Under the pieces are notes generated by a model, which did no database searches, was not told the DNA's origin, and saw nothing but the letters and a program-made list of their open reading frames with translations. Source: Neospora caninum Liverpool (taxonomy: Eukaryota > Apicomplexa > Conoidasida > Eucoccidiorida > Sarcocystidae). From it: 64,000 nt of DNA. Positions 35,397-47,110 of the stretch are shown here, in pieces; position 1 is the stretch's first letter, and the number at the start of each line of letters is the position of its first letter. The stretch is taken from positions 682,001 to 746,000 of the forward strand of contig NC_018392.1 of the NCBI RefSeq assembly GCF_000208865.1. The letters run 5' to 3'. The translations under genes were made by a program, and so were the position numbers.

Positions 35397-37723
35397 AACT
35401 AAAGCGAAGAGTCGATGCAGGTCTACTTCTTTGTGGCCCCCAAATACCATACAGACGGTCGCGTGCTCCTTTCCCCTTCCTCCCATCTTTGGTCACCTTT
35501 CATCCTCTTCCGATTTCCTTTCTTCGGTTTTCACTTGCTTTCGTGCGAATACTGATGCCAGCACGTCTCTCGTAGAGTCGGAGTCCATGCCCTTTTCGTT
35601 GCTTTGAATAGGAAAGTGAGCGTTGTTCAGGACGCGCTTCGGCGTTCTACTCGTGAAACCCATTTCTGATAGTATAACAGATATATTTAGAAGACTGTGT
35701 AGCTTGCCTGCCCGGCATGGCCAACGAAAGTATTTTTCGCGTGTACTCGTTACGAATACAGGGGATGGAGTTCTGTCTTTTGTGAGTTTTGTCATGAGGG
35801 GACTCGAGTGCCCCGAGGAATATCATGCGTGCTTCGGTGCCCGTCATTGAGGCTTGTACCTGTGAGCGCGTTTGCTTAACTAGGTCACCTGAAATTGCAA
35901 GGTGCGTTTTACTCGACTTCCAGTGGTTTGACCTATCCGGGAAGAATCTCGCTCTGGAGAAGCTGCACTCTGTCCTTCAGGCGTATCAAACATGTTGAAC
36001 TCATTAGGAAGATGAGGCACGGAGATAGCCATGGCCGTGTTCGGCACCCAGAGCTGCGTTCCTAAGCGTAGGAAAGCCAGAAAGGAAGAGGAAACAGAGT
36101 TAAAAAGAGCGGTAAATCAAGAAGAGAGGAAAGGAGAGGACCAGATGCCGTTTCTCAGATTTACTTCCCTGGGGAGAATGTAGTACCCAAGGATGTGTTC
36201 TATGGTTCGTATAGGGGGCGCTATTTTGCGTTGTTGAAGACAGCACCTCACTAACGTATTCTTCCGTTCGCTGCTTTCTGAACTCGTTTTTTTCGTTCTG
36301 TGAACACATCGATACACTGACGAGCGCCGCCGTTAATGCCAGTGCTGGCACCTGTGAAAACCAAATCGTATCCTTCCGCGTTCTGCGTCACCCGCGAAAC
36401 GCGACCAAAGCCCCTGAGGTTTCTGTGTGGCCGACAGTTGCAACTCATCGAAGCCACGGGTTATTTTTTTCCTTGAGCCTTTCCTCCCCAACCCCCCGCC
36501 CGCTGTCAAAAGCCTGCGTTCTCCTGAGTTCACCCCCAGGGGCTCGAATTTTCTGTGCGAAACGAGCCGGTGACGCCGACAGCGGGAGAGCCTTAGTTGC
36601 TTTTCAAAGCGCCGGGTCGAAGAATGGGGCTGCAAGGTTCCCTCTGCTGCGGCAGTCTGTCTCCGCCGAGATAAGGCAGAGAGAAGCCGAAACGCGCTCT
36701 AAAAAGCTCGGCAGCATTTGAATACCTTCGCCGAACCGGACCAAAGAACGAGCTAACGTTTTCCATGTGAAGAGGGTGATCGCGGCGTGGCTTTCAGTGT
36801 TCCGATAACAGTGCCTTTGCGAGTCGTTTCCTCCCATTTCCTTCAGATCTCTGTCTCTGGACGTGCGTGTGGGCCTGGTGGCTCCGCTCCTCGAATCAAC
36901 TTGACCTCTGCCCGAGCGTCTAGTTCTTTTCGAGGCTTCATCTCGAATTCCGGCCTGTTTGTGAGCTGGCCGACACAGTTAGCTTCCGCTCTACGTGGTC
37001 TCCGAGTTACACACTAGCTGGCGCCTTGCCTATCTGTCAACTGCCACATCCACACGCCTGTCCGGCGATATGCGTACCCACTTTCCGTCTACATCTCTAC
37101 ATGCCTGTCGAATGGCCTAGATGTATATCTGCCTCTCCATAGCTCATTTGGTTCTCAGCAAGTGTAGGGGAGACGAAACAAAACAAGAGACTGTGCGCGC
37201 TTGATCGAGCCGGTGAGTTACGGCATGCAGTGCTGGGAAATCGGCTCTTTGAGACCAGGTTCTTTAGAAGAACAACGAGGGAAGAACAGGAGGCGGAAGG
37301 AACGGAAGAAAAAACGGAAGAGAAGCAAAGACGGAAAGAAACAGTGGAAGGACAGCCAGAGAGCACACTGAAAAAACCATAGTCCTACTTGTACTACATA
37401 CGAATAGAGAGAGAAACCGCGGAAAAACAATGCGCGCAAGGACCACTGAGTTCTGCTACTGCATTAGAGTGAGTGAAACGAAGTGGAAAGAACATGACAA
37501 CGGTGCCCGGCACAGAAGGGGAAAGGAAGTAGCACTGGCCATGAGACGCCACCGCTTAGCGGGAGCAAAGGAAAAGACAGGTATAAACCAGCCAGACTAG
37601 GGAACGTTCAGACCATTAGACAACACAGCAGGAATCACAAAGACGACAGAGAGGAGACAGAAAAGAATCGAAAGCGAAATGCGTTCACGGAAGGCGCTTG
37701 CACCGCGACCGCACCGCGACTTC
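35397..37723. other. Convergent intergenic region
   Basis: Lies between the stop of the 2227-residue gene (plus) and the stop of UTP15 (minus). Small open frames on both strands around 36.3-36.8 kb have no recognisable content. Nothing else stands out. Confidence 0.45.
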
Positions 37724-40700
37724 TCACGAGGCCAAGACGGCATCCAACAAGCTGTGAAGGCGGTCCATCTGCTGGATCTGATGAAGCTCGAAAGCGATTT
37801 TCTGCATAACAAAACACACGCTTGTCCAACCCATGCACGCAGCGCCATCGACGACAGCTTCCCACGCACATACCTTGGCGAGAAGAAATGCGCGTCTCCC
37901 GCGTACTCAGTAGGTGCACGTGAAACAGCCTCTCAGGAGTGTGTGATGCAGGCTGGAAAACAAGCATACGACATTTACCGTCTTCCCTTTCGCTCACCGC
38001 CAGCCCCCCGTCGCCCTTTGAGTTTCACGTGACCCCCCCCCCCCTTTCATCGCTGTCCTCGCGTGCGTGCGTCTCACAGAGATTTTGTTTTGTCAGCTAC
38101 AGCGCCTGGAATAAAAATCAGGATCTCCCTCTCTATTCGTGGTGTTGCCTGTCTTTCTAGCCAGCGTCTTATTCGCCTACCTGGCAAATCCGTTTGAGAA
38201 GCTCCATGACTTCTTTGTCGTCCCCGCTAAGCACCATCCAGTCCTCGCATTCCTCCAAGAGGGTTAAGGTCATCTCAGAGACGATCCGAGTATAAGCCGA
38301 ATTTTTGAAGGTGATATTTTTCGAGATGAATTGGAGAAGGGGAATGAGAGATGCACTGTCTCTCCCACGCATGGCTACTTCTAAACCGCCGCGCTGCAGA
38401 AGCTCCGCGACCAAAGCCACGACGTGCTGGGACCTGGAGAGGACAGTGAACAGCCAGGGTTACGCAGCGCCGATGAACAGGCGAGCAAGGAAGAGGAGCG
38501 GTAGACACCGGGAAAGAGTTGCTGACATGCAGCCGAAATGAGGCCAGCAGGAGACGAGTCACGAACCGTCGCCGCCAGCCGTCGCCATGGCGACGTTGCG
38601 CGTTTGTCCTTCGCGAAAAACGCGAAAAGAAACCATGAAACAAGAGGTAAAGAGAAACGCGCCAACTGAATCTAGCACGCGTGACTCAGGTTCCACTGCA
38701 CATGCAAATGCATTGCAAACAAGTCTTTTACAGCGAAACAGAAGAGCAAAACACACAGACACAGGGAACGAGAGACACTCGAGATGAAAGACGTACGACA
38801 TCGTGAGGGAGACGTCGAGAGCAGCCTGGTACTGGAAGCTCCGGAGAAGACGATCCAGGCGATTAAGTCTCTTTGCCTGCAGTGTGCCCACCTAAACGCG
38901 CAGAAACAAGAGAGACAACAGGAAACAATTGATAAAAACAAGGGACAAACCACAAAAAGGGGACAAGAATAGAGACGGATCACTGGCTTCGCATGGCTTA
39001 CCACTTGGCGTTCGTGTGTTTTCTAGCCTTCTCTCCCCCTCTCGCGTGGTGACAGTTGGAGTGAACAATAAATCATGAATGGCCCTTTCACTCGCGTTTC
39101 CGAAACACAAACCTCATGCTGCCCTGGTGAGTCGCGCCGCGCCTTCAAACTCCGCATTTGGATATCTCTGTCGTGCCCGCACTCCTCCGGATCCCCGAAC
39201 TCCGCATTTGGCATTTCTTCCGACAGGATTCGTCGGCGTGGAACCTCCGCCTTCTCCTCCTAGAACCCAATCGGAACAGTCTCTCTTCGATGCCGCGTTC
39301 CTCTCCACTCAAACTTTGCTGGTGTGGGTTTTTCCCGGAAAACCCCCGCCAACGCTCGCGGTCTTTGAAACCTTTCCCATTGGTCTCTCTAGGATCCGGT
39401 CTTTCTCTTGCTCACTCCGTGGATCCGTTTCCCCTTTTTCCACGGACGCAATGACCCCCGCGACTGCCGTTTGTGAACGCAGTTCACAAAAGCTTCCACG
39501 CTTTAAAAGGCGGTTTCTCTTCGCTTTTAAAGTCTCACCACAACGTCCTCGCCGAGCGGTAGCGCCGTGCGGCCGCGTGTGAAGTAGTGTGCCTGGCTGG
39601 CGCGCATTCTGAGAAGAAGTCGCCGCTTCTTCCTCGCTGTCTTGGCCGAGAACCTGGCGAGAGGATCCTGCACGGACGCGAGAGACAGGTCGCCGTCGCC
39701 CTGGGCTTCGCCCCGCCCGCGCTGACGAACGACCCAGGAACCGTCTGCCAGGCCCGTAAAAAACGTCGCCGAGAGGCCGCCGTCGGTCGTGCCTCGGGAA
39801 CAACTTTGCGCGCGAGCGAGGGCGAAGTCGAGGGACAGAACTTCCGAATCAAAGACGAAGGTGTGGTGAACCTTCAGGGTCTGAGAGAGAAACGCACACC
39901 GCCGAAACAAAGCCAGCGACGGACCTCAAAGGAGACGCGAAACGGGCGGAGGCGGCCCCGCAACGGCCTCGGGGACCCAGCACACGCGGGCTCCGCGAAC
40001 AGCAGAGTGTGTCGGCGAAGGGGCAGGGCGCGCGAGAACGAAACGGGGGAACGGCGGAGTCGAAAAAAAAACAGCTGAAAAACATCGGCAGACCGCATAC
40101 TTCGGAACCGCCCGAACCCCGAGACGGAAAGGATACCCGGCGTCTCCCCCGAAAACGCCCTTACCGTCAGCGATGTGAGTTTAACCGTTGCGTCGAGGGA
40201 ACCTGTTGCCACGACGAGGCCTTCCTGCAATTCCGCGCGTTCTCGCGCAAGTTCCTCTTCTTCCTCGTCTTCTTCGTCATCGTCGTCGCTCTCTTCCTGC
40301 TGGTCCTTCTCTTCTTCTTCGCTTCCTTCAGGTCCTTCCCTCTGTCTCTTCCTTCGCCCACGTCTCGCGAGGGGTGAGCGTGCGGCGGCGCGACCAGGAA
40401 TGATCTGCGCCGCCGTCACCGTCTTCACGTGACTCGAGAGCGAACAGAGAGGCTGGGCCGTCTGGCGAACATCCCACACGCGTACCTACGAGCCGCGAAG
40501 GGCACAAGCGCGCAGGGAGAAAAACGAAGCATAGGCCTTTCTGCGCCGCTTGCGCTTCGTCTCAGTTCATCGCGCAAGACGCGGACACCGAACACAGCAC
40601 ACACGGCGAAGAAGGACGGCAGTTTACCTAACCTAAGCAGAAAAACTCTCTGTGCGTCCAAGGTGAAGCGAAACGAAACAGAAGAACCAGACAACAACGG

Positions 40701-43159
40701 GAGCATCCCCCGCGGTTACACAGGGAGAAGGGAGACTTGCGCGGAGAAACGCGAGAAGACGAAAGGTGCGCGGAGTTTGACTTACCACAGAGCCCGCGCA
40801 GGAGAGCAGCAACTGAGCGCCGGCGAGGCAGTCGGCGATGCGGGCGAATTCGACGGGTCGGTCGTGCTTGAACGTGACGGTATTTGTCTGAAGAAACGCG
40901 GGGGAAACGCCGGAGAGAACAAAGTGAGGGCCCTGAACGCGAAACAGGGGGACATGCTGGACCCAACGGACAGGGACAAACGGAGGGAGCGACAAAAAAA
41001 AGGCGGAGCTGCGTACGCACACACGCGCAAGGAACCGAGCACCAGAGAGACAGAGACGGGGAAAACGGGAGGTAAGGAGCAATGCCGATTTGGCAGGGCG
41101 TTGCGTTCTGGAGTTGTTGCCATTACGCGCGGTCCTCTTTCAATTGGAAAGCGTTTGCACCCTGTGTCCGTAGGGGGGCGGAAAGACGCCAGCGATGAAA
41201 AGGAGACGCGGCTATCCTCTTTCAAGAGCAGGAAGCCGCGCACTAAACGTGTTTTTTGCAGACTGATTTGCTGAAGCACGTGGCTCGGCTGCTGGACGCT
41301 TGCTCTGTCTTCGAGATCAGATCCCCGTCCCGTCTCACCTCGTCCGGGGCCCGCAAGTCCCACAGCCTCGCAGTGCAGTCGTAGCTCCCCGTGAGGCATG
41401 CGTTGGGCGACCAGGAGTGAGACGGAGAGGCAAAGGAAGACGCGTTGTCGTCTTCAGAGGAAAAAAATGAGCGCGGCACGTCCACGCTCCGAACTGAGTC
41501 GGCGTGGCCGCGCAGTGTATCGACGCTCTCGCCGACACTCAGGTCCCAGCGGCGGATCGTCTGGAGAAAACAGAGAAGAAAAGCGACGAAAAACGCGTGG
41601 CAAACGGCTAGACAGGCCCGCAGAGAAGGCGGCCGAAAGAAAACGCGAAAGAGGACGAGAAAGACAGAAAAAGGGGCAAGAGAGAGAGACATGTACACGA
41701 AGGTGGGGTGAGACAGGGACAGCGAGGGGAACAGACAGAACGCGAGAAGGCACAAAGCGTAAGGGCGTAAAGGAACAGACGACGTACCGTGTCGTCTCCT
41801 GCAGAGAGGACGTGAGTTTTTTCTGGAGAAAACCGACAGCTCCTGACGGACCTGCAAAATGAAGCACCACGCGAAAATCCTCTCGCTTGTCCCAGATTGC
41901 CTCCCCAGATTCGGCGGCGCCCGCCGGCAGGGACCGCACTTTTGGAAAACGCTCCGTCGGAAAAGGAAGCAGAAAAAGATGCAGACATGTGAGCCTACGA
42001 CGGCAATCTCGGACACGGGAGACGAGGGGAAAGTCCTTGGACCCGCCCCGCTCCATCTCTTTTCTTGTCTGTGTCTCTCTCTGTGTCTCTCTCTGTGTCT
42101 CTCTCTGCATCTCTCTGCGTTTTTCCCTCTGCATTTTTCATCTCTGCGTTTGCTCCGTTCTTGCGTTTCTTCTTCTGGATTTGCTTCCTCTTTGCCTCGC
42201 TCGCGCTCCTCACCCGGTGTGTCCCTTCAGCTTCCGCAGCAGGTCCCGCGTGTCGGTCTGGACGACTTGCACGAGGCCGCTGTCGTCCGCCACCGCGAAG
42301 AGTTTGCCGTCTGAGGAGACCAAACCGATCCGAGAAACGAACCGCAAGTTGACGGCAAGGGGTGGAACGGGACGGAACAGCGTACGCAAGGGGCGAAAGC
42401 AGCGACAGGCAAATGACCGGAAAATGCGCGGCGTCTACCTGGCTCGGCTACGAACGCGGGCGAAAAAGACCGCAGCTCGAGACAACGCGAGGTGGAGAGC
42501 TGTCGAGAGACGCAATACAAGAAAAAGCGTGAGGAGAGCGAAACGGCGCAGGGGAAGGGAACTGCGTGTCCTTTCGAACGCGGCAATGCCTTTGTCGTTT
42601 CCGTACCTGAGCGGCATGCAACGGAACGCGCGTAATCTTTAATGGCACTATAGTGGGCGACGACTTCTCCCTTTTGGAGGTCGAGAAAGTGGACGCGCGT
42701 GCCTGCGGCCATGAGGCACATTCGCGCCGTTCCGGTCGCTGACTCGACATCGTCGGGTGTATGTACACCCGGTTCGCGTCCGGAGGCGATGAGCATCGCT
42801 GCTTTGGCTGTGGCCGCCGCCTCCGCAGCACGCTTCCCTTCTCCTTTCCGTTTCGGGATTCCGCCTTTGGTCTTGATTTTTCCATCTTCTGGTGCGCGCA
42901 CAATCGGACGCGTGAGAAAGGCACACGACACGATTCCGCTGTTTTCCTTGCCGGAAGCGACGGTACGGAAGAGGCGTTGAGTCCGTGCGCCAGGTGACCC
43001 GAACGGAGCGGAAAAGCGAGAAGGATGGAGGAGAGAGAAACTGCTCGCCTCCGAAAGAGGCAGGCGACGGTACGCGGTCAGAGCGGCAGGCGAGGCTGAA
43101 CTCGCCAGTGCCACCGTGCTGGGAGGGGACGCGGAGTGCGACGCGGACGTTTCCGCCAT
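37724..43159 (-). CDS. UTP15: UTP15 homologue, WD40 protein of the U3 snoRNP/SSU processome (t-UTP), ten exons
   Basis: Nucleolar WD40 protein needed for pre-18S rRNA processing and, in yeast, for rDNA transcription as part of t-UTP/UtpA. Exons in coding order: 43159-42607, 42310-42214, 41851-41788, 41560-41339, 40887-40786, 40485-40165, 39880-39539, 38876-38797, 38433-38181, 37801-37724. Phases close to 703 residues. Seen: SDGKLFAVADDSGLVQV, FSPEKTHVLSAGDDT, IRRWDLSVGESVDTLRGHAD, LTGSYDCTARLWDLR and VRVWDVRQTAQPL as successive WD repeats. From residue 568 comes the UTP15 C-terminal domain: LDRLLRSFQYQAALDVSL, VVALVAELLQRGGLEVAMRG, LIPLLQFISKNIT. Two features are unlike yeast or human UTP15. 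One is a poorly conserved N-terminal extension; the other is a basic-then-acidic insert (about 387-425) inside a WD repeat, with an Asp/Glu run at 413-424. Confidence 0.9.
42067..42120. repeat. CT-rich tandem (TCTCTCTGTG-type) repeat in UTP15 intron 2
   Basis: Four near-copies of a CTCTCTGTGT unit followed by CTCTCTGCAT and CTCTCTGCGT, within the intron 41852-42213. Confidence 0.7.
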
Positions 43160-46100
43160 CTTGAAAAAAGACGAGACAGAAACGTGGAAGAAATCGCGGG
43201 CTCTCTGGCCCACCGTAGAGGGCAGGGAATCAGGTGCGCGACACGGAGGGACGACGTGGATCGGCGAGGAAACTGGAATCCCCGACGGTTACAGTCGGCG
43301 CACGCCCGGTCGAAAATAACCCCAGACAAACTGAGGAGCAGAAGTAGTAGAAATCGGTGTGGCTGCTTCGGAGAAAAGGGGAAGACGACGGAAAGTTGCG
43401 GCCAAAAAAAAAGTGAGGAAGGCGAGAACAGGCAAAAACGCGCAGCGAGAGGTGGAAGTCAAAAGGTTCCCCCAGTCTCTCGTCCCTCTCGTGCAGACGC
43501 AGAGCAGCCTCGTCTCCTCACATTGAAGGGAGGCGCACCGTTTTAATGTCTGAGTCTGGGCGCCAAATCGGCTTGCGTGAGGCGTCCCCGTTGCAACTAC
43601 CTTCCTCCTCTTGGAGAGAAAAATGGCCGGATTCTCATTGTACAGGATCTAGCACAAGAAGAGCGAGGTAGGGCCTTCCCACAGAGCTGAGAGCGCAACA
43701 GAACTCGGGCGTCCCCTTTCCTTTTCTTATCCCTCGTTCTCTCTTCTTCGACTTTCGGATGTTTGTGGACCGGGAAGCCCTCCAATAGTTCCCGGCCGGA
43801 TCTCCCCCCGTCGGAATTGGGAAACAGCGCCCGCCTCTTATCCGTGCGTGAAGTGAGACCGGGAAACAGTCAAGAAAAACCTGAGGGGGGTAACGTGAAA
43901 AAGAAGACCCAAGTCGACAGCGAGGAGCATCCGCTGAGGGTCGCGGACGAATGGCGCTGACAGTCAGCTGGGAATGTGGGGCCGTCGCTGGCTCTGTTGT
44001 CTGTACAGGAGAAATGGGAACGAGTCAGCTTTCTCTTTGCTTTGTTTGAGTCGCAACATGTCCCGGAAGCAAAATGGAGAGGGTACGAGAAAAACGAGAT
44101 CGAGATAAACAAGAACAAGCACGGGCGACTGTTGCATCTTTGAAACATGCACGCAGCTTGTTTCACGATATGAAAAAGGCCACCGTCAGGAACCAACTGG
44201 CGAATGCATGCACGCCTACAACAGACATTCAGGCATACAGGAGACACGGAGTTTGGCCGTTTCCATCAGACAATTTTTTTCTCGAAATAGACTTGAGTAT
44301 ATCTCCCCATTTCGGCAGCACATTTGCAACGGTCAGTGCGTCATCTTCCTCCGCCGGCACGTCCAACAGGATCACCGGAGTGGAAAACCACGGGCGCGGG
44401 GGACATGCAGGCTCATAGAACCGAAGCTGGAAGTGTGTCGAATCCTCTTCCGAAAGAGGGGCAAATACCCACGTAGTTAGCTATAGAGTTGACAGGTTGC
44501 CGTAGCATATCCTGTCCCGTGGTTGGAAAACGACAGTCGACTTCTTTTCTGTGTTTTTCATCCTTTCTATATCTCACGCGTGGCCCGAGGAATTGTGTGG
44601 CTGATACCGAGGCCTGCAGGAAAGGCAGACTCCTCTTTAGAGGACCCGCACCCTTTTGACCAGATTTTTCGGCGGTTTTGCCTCTTCCGCTGATAACGTT
44701 TAACTCCCGTTGCAGGGTGGGAAGGTTCGTGCCAATAATGAGGCTCGCAGACGCTTTTTGCTGACGGTCTACCGCAGGCAGTTCACGTTTTTAACTCGTT
44801 CCTTCACGTACTCTACCGTCCAACATCAGTACCCGGAACGTGTATCGAATAAAATAGACAATGCTCCCCTTTCATGGAGGAATCTACGCTTTCAAAAGTA
44901 GAAGCAAAAACTTGCAGGCTTAGCGCAAATGCTTGGCGGTTCAAACCCGCCACTCCTGCTAGTGTGAGCGTTGCTGTGAAGGACAGACCCCCTTGCGTTG
45001 CAGAAGGATTAGTTAACTCCCCAAGACAGAACAAGACATGGCTCTGGCTCAGTATCTTTGATTTTTAGTGGTAGGGCCCGTTATCACATACTCCGAATGC
45101 ACCACTGGTCGTTTCTGAGTCGATTCGCGGAACGTCTATCCTCAAGTCGTCTCGGGAAGGGCATTGTTTCCCGGCATGCGACCTCATCCAAGCGAGACAT
45201 GAGCGCCTTCTTTGAAAGGACCCTTGAAGGCAGTTAATTCCTCAACAGGAAGGAAACATCGACGCGGAGTCAGAGCCGGCGGCTGCCACTGGTGCGCTAG
45301 TCGAGGCAAAAGGATGCAGATGAGAATATGAGGGCAACCCAAAACAGACACTGGTTCGCCCTCGCAATCATAGCAACTTGGGTATTTTGGTCGCTGGAAC
45401 ACGGTCTGTAAGTCACAGTTTTATATCCTTGGCGACAGACGAAAGACGTCACAAGGCGCCACACGAGTAGCCAAGTTCTCAGCATCAGATCCAGCGACAC
45501 GGGAAGATAAGAATGACTTAATAGAAACCCCCCTAATGGGAGTCGTTTCCCCACGGAGTCCGCTCGCATATTTTGTAACGGTAAATAGAGCTATACTAAA
45601 CTCCAGACCCAGCCTTGATGTCGAAGAGCGTGATGCCGTAGTCAGTATGCTTGACCGCAGGCTACGGACTTTGTGATAGTGGACAAAATAGAGCAGCATT
45701 GTCGATTGCTACCCACACTCCAGTTATTCGGCGCCAACCGGACGAGAAAATGGAGAGACACAGTTATACGTTTCACCGTCACTGGGGAGCAACCAATCCC
45801 ACTCGCCAAATTATAACGAAAACGGCACCTGGCGCTCCAAGCGCAAGTGCGCGTTCTGCGATACACAACACGTAATCTTTCCTCATGAATTTCCCAACAA
45901 TGGAAAACTTCCACTGCCGGCGCCGGCCTCTTGAACAGCTACACGCCAGGATATGTAGGTACCGGCTGCGCTAGAAGCTAGACATTTCGACGGAGGAAAC
46001 AACGCGACCCCACGCCGCGAAAGGGATTTCGTAAATATCGTGGTAGATCTCATCACATGTTTCGCTGTCTCGCCTCACAATGGGTTCTTCGCTCCTAACG

Positions 46101-47110
46101 ATGCACTAGGAGACTCGCGCTTGCGGCGTGGCCGCACTGGAACACTAATTAAACGGAAGCTATTTTGCGCTGCCTGTGCACAACGACAACTTGCGAACAC
46201 CTCATCAACCAGTGTGCAGGCGCGTATATTCTGGTGATCGCAGAACGTATTGATGCACCGTTTCCACGGCCAAGTCTCTGTAGGACTCCTCCGCAAATGA
46301 GAATCACAACTCACGCCCTCAAGAGGCGAGACGGCGTGATTATGTGGCGTATACTCCAGACACCCCTTCGAAGTGCGGTGAGCTGGAGAGCAATTTTTTC
46401 TTTTTCCGTTGCATAACGCGACGTACCCACTTTGGAGGCCGTCACCACCACGACCTGCCAACAGACAGGCCTTTGAAACAGCACTGAAAGCATTGCGCTG
46501 ATAATATGAACATTGTTGGGGAGCGGGAGCAGAACGCGCCGGCGTACCCACGAGACACAACACCCTTTCGGGGCTCCTTAAGATTTGCAAGGTGCGTTGT
46601 TATCTGAGTAGTCGGGTCTTGGCCGTGTACTACGCCTCTAGTTGCAGCACAGATGCGAAATTACGGGAAACGGTCAAAGAACAGTCGCACGGACGCAGAA
46701 ATTGCCCCCCAGGCAGTAAGCTGGCCTAGCATAGAAGACACCGCTCGGCGTCTCTGCAGGTCGCTAGCGCCAGCGCGGGTAAACTATCATTCGGCCTTGC
46801 GACTGTAGGCTGAGCGTCATAAAAAATCGTTTTTGTGGAGTGGGCCAAGAGGGAAAAAGTGAATCATTTCTGCATTTTTGAGTAACTGACGCAACGAATG
46901 AAGCCCGCTGCCAAATGATGACGTGCACGACGTTCCGGTCTCAAAGTGGCCCGAACAGATGTTGCCGTAACTATGCCCAAAGCGGTTTCGGAACATGTGT
47001 AGGCTTTTGCCATCGGTACGCGGTTTTGTATCAGATGATCTTAGCAGTCCGTCTGTCTCCGTGGAAAAGAGAATGAGTGGTGTGTGGCCGCGGTGCGGCT
47101 CGTGTCAGAT
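43160..47110. other. 3.95-kb divergent intergenic region
   Basis: Separates UTP15 (minus) from the ROPK pseudokinase (plus) and should hold both promoters. No frame here gives a recognisable protein. A perfect T-arm-like hairpin (GGCGG-TTCAAAC-CCGCC, about 44937-44953) occurs, but no matching tRNA body could be folded around it. The rest is unremarkable. Confidence 0.45.

Noticed and set aside
44890..44965. Possible nuclear tRNA gene around GGCGG-TTCAAAC-CCGCC
   Set aside because: The T-arm is perfect, but no D-arm, no seven-base anticodon loop on a five-base stem, and no 5' strand matching the downstream ACTCCTG could be found.
47084..47110. Earlier GTG start for the pseudokinase
   Set aside because: The ATG at 47111 places the signal peptide exactly at the N-terminus; the extension would displace it.
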